Assembly: GCA_031550455.1 (NCBI GenBank)
Contig: JAVBOQ010000279.1
Location: 1-8,743, forward strand
Direction: 5' to 3'
Length of the DNA: 8,743 bases
DNA from: Avichristensenella sp031550455
GTDB lineage: Bacteria; Bacillota; Clostridia; Christensenellales; Aristaeellaceae
The position numbers and the translations under genes are program-made. Below are positions 6,124 to 8,743 of this stretch, one piece after another. The notes beneath the pieces were generated by a model. It saw nothing but the letters and a program-made list of their open reading frames with translations, was not told where the DNA came from and made no database searches. Positions within the stretch are counted from its first letter, which is position 1, and each line of letters begins with the position of its first letter.

Positions 6124-6879
6124 ATGACCAACGGCGTTTCGATCCTGTTTGTCGGCGAATCCTGCTTCGCGACGACCACCGAGTTCAAGGGCGTCGACCA
6201 CTTCTCCGAGACGAACTACCACACTTCCGAGCCGACGCTGCGCAGAATTTACGAGGTCAACGGCAACACGCTGACGCACATCCCGTGCCACATGATCTCC
6301 AGGCTGTACCCGCGCACGCTCGAGGAGCTGCGGAAGTACGACGTCGTGCTGTTCAGCGACGTCGGCACGAACAGCTTTCTGCTGCTGCCCGAAATGGTCC
6401 GCACCGGCAACCGCATCGTCAACCTGCTGAAGCTGACGAAGCAGTACGTCGCGGAAGGCGGCGGCTTCGGCATGATCGGCGGCTACATGACCTTCCAGGG
6501 CATGGAAGGCAAGGGCAAATGGAAGAACTCGCCGATGGAGGACATCCTCCCGGTGTCGCTGCTGTACGGCGACGACCGCACCGAAGTGCCGGAAGGCGCG
6601 GACCTCACATGCGTGCCCGGATCGCATCCGGTCGTCGAGGGGCTGCCGGCGGAATGGCCGTACATCCTGGGCTATAACAAGACGATCGCCAAGCCCGGCG
6701 CGAATGTCATAGTCGAGTTCGAGGGCGACCCGATCATCGCGCTCGGCGAATGGGGCAAGGGCCGCACGCTCGCCTATACCACCGACCTGACGCCGCACTG
6801 GGCGCCCGCCGCGATGAACGGCTGGGAACTGTACCCGACGCTTTGGAGCAACCTCGTCCGCTGGCTGGCAAACAAATAA
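6124..6879 (+). CDS. Glutamine-amidotransferase-like protein (GATase1-like, PF07090 type)
   Basis: Cytoplasmic protein of 251 residues in the class I glutamine-amidotransferase-like/ThuA-like fold group; its reaction is unknown. Landmarks recalled for this family are the N-terminal ILFVGES (7-13), the F-x-E-x-x-Y-H segment (27-33), KYDVVLFSDVGTN (71-83), the loop EGGGFGMIGGYMTFQG (111-126) and DLTPHW (221-226) near the C-terminus. The GGYMTFQG loop sits where true amidotransferases carry their nucleophilic Cys, and no Cys is there, so glutaminase activity is doubtful. No signal peptide or membrane segment is seen. ATG at 6124 is preceded by GGAGGT. It is the first rightward gene and is followed after 12 nt by the M24 peptidase, implying a shared transcript and a role in metabolism of the same substrate. 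Family assignment is from recalled motif resemblance, with good confidence; the function is open. Confidence 0.8.
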   Translation: MTNGVSILFVGESCFATTTEFKGVDHFSETNYHTSEPTLRRIYEVNGNTLTHIPCHMISRLYPRTLEELRKYDVVLFSDVGTNSFLLLPEMVRTGNRIVNLLKLTKQYVAEGGGFGMIGGYMTFQGMEGKGKWKNSPMEDILPVSLLYGDDRTEVPEGADLTCVPGSHPVVEGLPAEWPYILGYNKTIAKPGANVIVEFEGDPIIALGEWGKGRTLAYTTDLTPHWAPAAMNGWELYPTLWSNLVRWLANK

Positions 6880-6891
6880 GGAGGCGGTCTT

Positions 6892-8082
6892 ATGGTCTTC
6901 GCCAAACGCATGGCGCGCGCCATTGAGGCGCTGAACCAGTATGAAATCGACGCGTGGGTGATCGTCGGCAAGGAAACCAACGTGCTGGGCGAACCCGCGT
7001 ATCTGTTCCTGATGCCCATCGAGGTCTCGGGCCGCACCGCGCTGATCCTGACGAAGCAGGGCGAGCGTGTGCTCGTCGGTTCCCGGATGGAAATGGAAGA
7101 ATGGGACGCGTCCGGCCTGTTCACCGAGACGCACCCGTATCCCGACCTGCCCGGGTTTGAGGCGCTGATCGCCGAGGCGCTGGCGAAGCGGATGCCGATG
7201 GGCAAAATCGCGGTCAACGCCTTCACCTCCGACCCGTCGGCGGACGGGCTATCCCATACGGACTTTTTGATGCTCGAGCGCTGCTTCGCAGCCGCCGGGT
7301 TCCGGGGCGAACTCGTCCCCGCCGCGCGGCTGATGAAGCATGTGCGCGGCAGGAAGAGCGACGAAGAGGTCGAAGGCATCCGCGTCGCCGTGCAGGAAGC
7401 GATGAAAATTTACGAGGAGGCCCGGCCCCGGATGCGCGTCGGCATGTCCGGCCTGGACATCCAGAAGCTGTTTCAGGGCATCATCGACCGGAAGGGCTAC
7501 GGCTATTCCTGGTATCGCGACGGCAACCCGTTTGTGTCGGTCGGCCCGCGCTCCAGCTACCTCTGCAAGCGGCCGCCGGCGGACGTGTTCATCCAGCCCG
7601 GCGATCTGGTCAACGTCGACCTGGGCATCCGTGTGAACGGCTACGCGTCCGACGACCAGCGCTCGTTCTACGCGCTGGCCGAGGGCGAAACCGCGCCCGC
7701 GCCGGAAGTACAGCGCGCGTGGGAGACGATTCAGCACATGAACCGCGACGTCTGCGCCGCCATGAAGACCGGCGTCGAGTCCAACGACCTGACGGAGATC
7801 GGCAACCGCGTCATGCTCGAGCACGGCTATGAGGAAGGCTGGCAGGGCGGCTACGGCCACGAGATCCACCTGTTCGCGCACCAGGGCGGCATCTCCGCCG
7901 GCAAGGGCCTGTTCCGTCCGGAACTCGACACGATTCTCGAGGAGAACATGACCTTTACGCTCGAACCCGCGATCCTGACCAGCCACGGCCGCCTGTGCCA
8001 GGAAGAAGTCGTCCGCGTGACGAAACACGGCGGCGAAATGCTGTCAACGCCGCAGAAAGAACTTTGGATCGTTCAGCCGTAA
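6892..8082 (+). CDS. M24-family metallopeptidase (Xaa-Pro aminopeptidase/prolidase-like)
   Basis: Probable cytoplasmic pita-bread-fold hydrolase of 396 residues. It has a creatinase-type N-terminal domain (about 10-150) and a catalytic domain (about 160-390). All five expected dinuclear-metal ligands can be placed: Asp243 and Asp254 in NVDLGIRVNGYASDDQRSFY, His323 in GYGHEIHLFAH, Glu358 in TLEPA and Glu371 in CQEEVVRVT. His330 matches the second conserved His of aminopeptidase P. The histidine motif is GYGHEIHLFAHQGG rather than the usual GHGIGL form, so substrate use may differ from standard prolidases. Known M24 members include Xaa-Pro aminopeptidases, prolidases and creatinase, which acts on a non-peptide. 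No signal peptide is seen. AAGGAGG at 6878-6884 overlaps the preceding TAA stop, pointing to coupled translation. Beside a peptide importer, the natural reading is cleavage of imported proline-containing or modified peptides. Confidence 0.9.
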   Translation: MVFAKRMARAIEALNQYEIDAWVIVGKETNVLGEPAYLFLMPIEVSGRTALILTKQGERVLVGSRMEMEEWDASGLFTETHPYPDLPGFEALIAEALAKRMPMGKIAVNAFTSDPSADGLSHTDFLMLERCFAAAGFRGELVPAARLMKHVRGRKSDEEVEGIRVAVQEAMKIYEEARPRMRVGMSGLDIQKLFQGIIDRKGYGYSWYRDGNPFVSVGPRSSYLCKRPPADVFIQPGDLVNVDLGIRVNGYASDDQRSFYALAEGETAPAPEVQRAWETIQHMNRDVCAAMKTGVESNDLTEIGNRVMLEHGYEEGWQGGYGHEIHLFAHQGGISAGKGLFRPELDTILEENMTFTLEPAILTSHGRLCQEEVVRVTKHGGEMLSTPQKELWIVQP

Positions 8083-8091
8083 CGCGCGTTC

Positions 8092-8118
8092 TCCGCAGGC
8101 GTTCAACCCGCCCGCGGA
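8092..8118 (+). promoter_or_regulatory. Stem-loop between the M24 gene and the second binding protein
   Basis: TCCGC-A-GGCG (8092-8101) pairs with CGCC-C-GCGG-A (8109-8118) around a 7-nt loop, giving nine pairs with one A/C mismatch. No T-run follows. It mirrors the position of the oppA-oppB stem-loop, at the edge of a binding-protein gene, and could be an RNA processing or stability element. The role is inferred. Confidence 0.4.
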
Positions 8119-8143
8119 AACCATAAAAAAGGAGGAGCATCGT

Positions 8144-8743
8144 ATGAAGAAAACCCTGTCCATCCTGTTGGCGGCGCTGATGGCGCTGTCGCTGATCCCG
8201 GCGGCGTCCGCGCAATCCGCCGCGCCGCTGAAGGTCGCGCTCGGTTCCGAGCCGATCTCGATGGATCCGCATGTAGGCAACGACTCGAACACCTCCACCG
8301 CGCTGATGCTGTGCTTTGAGGGCCTGCTGGACGTCGTGGACGGCAAGGTCGTGCCGGGCATGGCGGAAAGCTACGAGATCTCCGAAGACGGTACGGTCTA
8401 TACGTTCCACCTGCGCGACGCGCAGTGGTCGGACGGCAAGCCGGTCACCGCCGGCGACTACGCCGACACGTGGACGCGGATGCTGACCCGTCAGGATGTC
8501 ATGAACCTTGGCTACCTGATCTACCCGATCAAGAACGCGGAAGCGGTCAGCGCGGGCGAAGCGGATGTTTCCGAGCTCGGCGTCAAGGTCATCGACGACA
8601 AGACGCTCGAAGTGACGCTCGGCGCGGCGTATCCGTTCATGGTGACGCTGTTCTCGCAGTCGCCGATGTTCCCGACCCGCATGGACCTCGTCGAAAAGTA
8701 CGGCGAAACGTACGGCAACAGCCCCGAAACGTTTGCCTCAAAC
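8144..8743 (+). CDS. Second peptide-type ABC substrate-binding protein (SBP family 5), 3' truncated by window edge
   Basis: N-terminal 200 codons, still open at the window end. The start ATG is preceded by AAAGGAGG (8128-8135 region) with about 8 nt spacing. Residues 1-23 form a signal peptide (MKKTLSILLAALMALSL, then AASA before QSAA) with type I cleavage and no lipobox Cys. Family 5 landmarks are SEPISMDPHVG (35-45), VPGMAESYEISEDG, WSDGKPVTAGDY and ADVSELGVKVIDDKTLEV. It is clearly related to the protein encoded at 3952-5574, sharing YTFHLRDA, WSDGKPVTA and DVSELGVK, but it diverges between these blocks, so it is an older paralogue rather than a recent copy. It lies 61 nt after the M24 gene on the same strand. 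It may supply the opp permease with a second ligand or belong to another transporter to the right. Confidence 0.93.
   Translation, partial: MKKTLSILLAALMALSLIPAASAQSAAPLKVALGSEPISMDPHVGNDSNTSTALMLCFEGLLDVVDGKVVPGMAESYEISEDGTVYTFHLRDAQWSDGKPVTAGDYADTWTRMLTRQDVMNLGYLIYPIKNAEAVSAGEADVSELGVKVIDDKTLEVTLGAAYPFMVTLFSQSPMFPTRMDLVEKYGETYGNSPETFASN

Noticed and set aside
5911..7134. 407-codon open frame on the minus strand
   Set aside because: Antisense to two well-supported genes and to the leader. Its composition is typical of a shadow frame and no family is recognised.
7249..8028. 259-codon open frame on the minus strand
   Set aside because: Antisense shadow of the M24 gene, whose five metal ligands show that the plus frame is real.

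Overview
The window is a GC-rich bacterial locus dedicated to importing and breaking down peptides or peptide-like compounds. It holds two divergent gene sets. The leftward set is a complete Opp/Dpp-type ABC importer in the order substrate-binding protein (3952-5574), permease B (2964-3881), permease C (2019-2948), ATPase D (980-2008) and ATPase F (16-987). The rightward set is a glutamine-amidotransferase-like protein (6124-6879), an M24-family metallopeptidase (6892-8082) and a second substrate-binding protein that runs off the window end (8144-8743).

Strong AGGAGG-type ribosome binding sites, tight operon spacing, one GTG start and the style of the signal peptides suggest a high-GC member of Bacillota, perhaps a Clostridia or Christensenellales-like lineage. 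This is an inference with modest confidence. Both binding proteins lack the lipobox cysteine expected of a Gram-positive lipoprotein, so a diderm host cannot be excluded.

Region by region: 16-3881 is permeases and ATPases with gaps of 15 and 10 nt and one 8-nt overlap, so probably one transcript. The 70-nt gap at 3882-3951 carries a GC-rich stem-loop that may set the binding-protein to permease ratio. The 549-bp region 5575-6123 is AT-richer in its central part (about 5690-5915) and has unusual architecture. Two promoter-like cores with identical hexamers (TTGACA-N17-TACACT) face each other, one on each strand. Just downstream of each sits an identical 13-bp copy of TAAACGTTTGACA, whose palindromic core AAACGTTT resembles LacI-family operators. 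The two predicted transcripts would therefore overlap by about 150 nt in their 5' leaders. From 6124 onward the rightward genes are tightly spaced (12 nt, then 61 nt with another stem-loop).

Working model: a LacI-type repressor, not in this window, controls both directions from the paired operators. The importer brings in a peptide or modified peptide, the M24 enzyme cleaves it in the cytoplasm, and the amidotransferase-like protein has an unknown accessory role. The second binding protein either feeds the same permease or belongs to a further transporter beyond the right edge. All protein family calls are routine. The promoter/operator arrangement and the pairing of the amidotransferase-like gene with the M24 gene are the parts most worth a second look.
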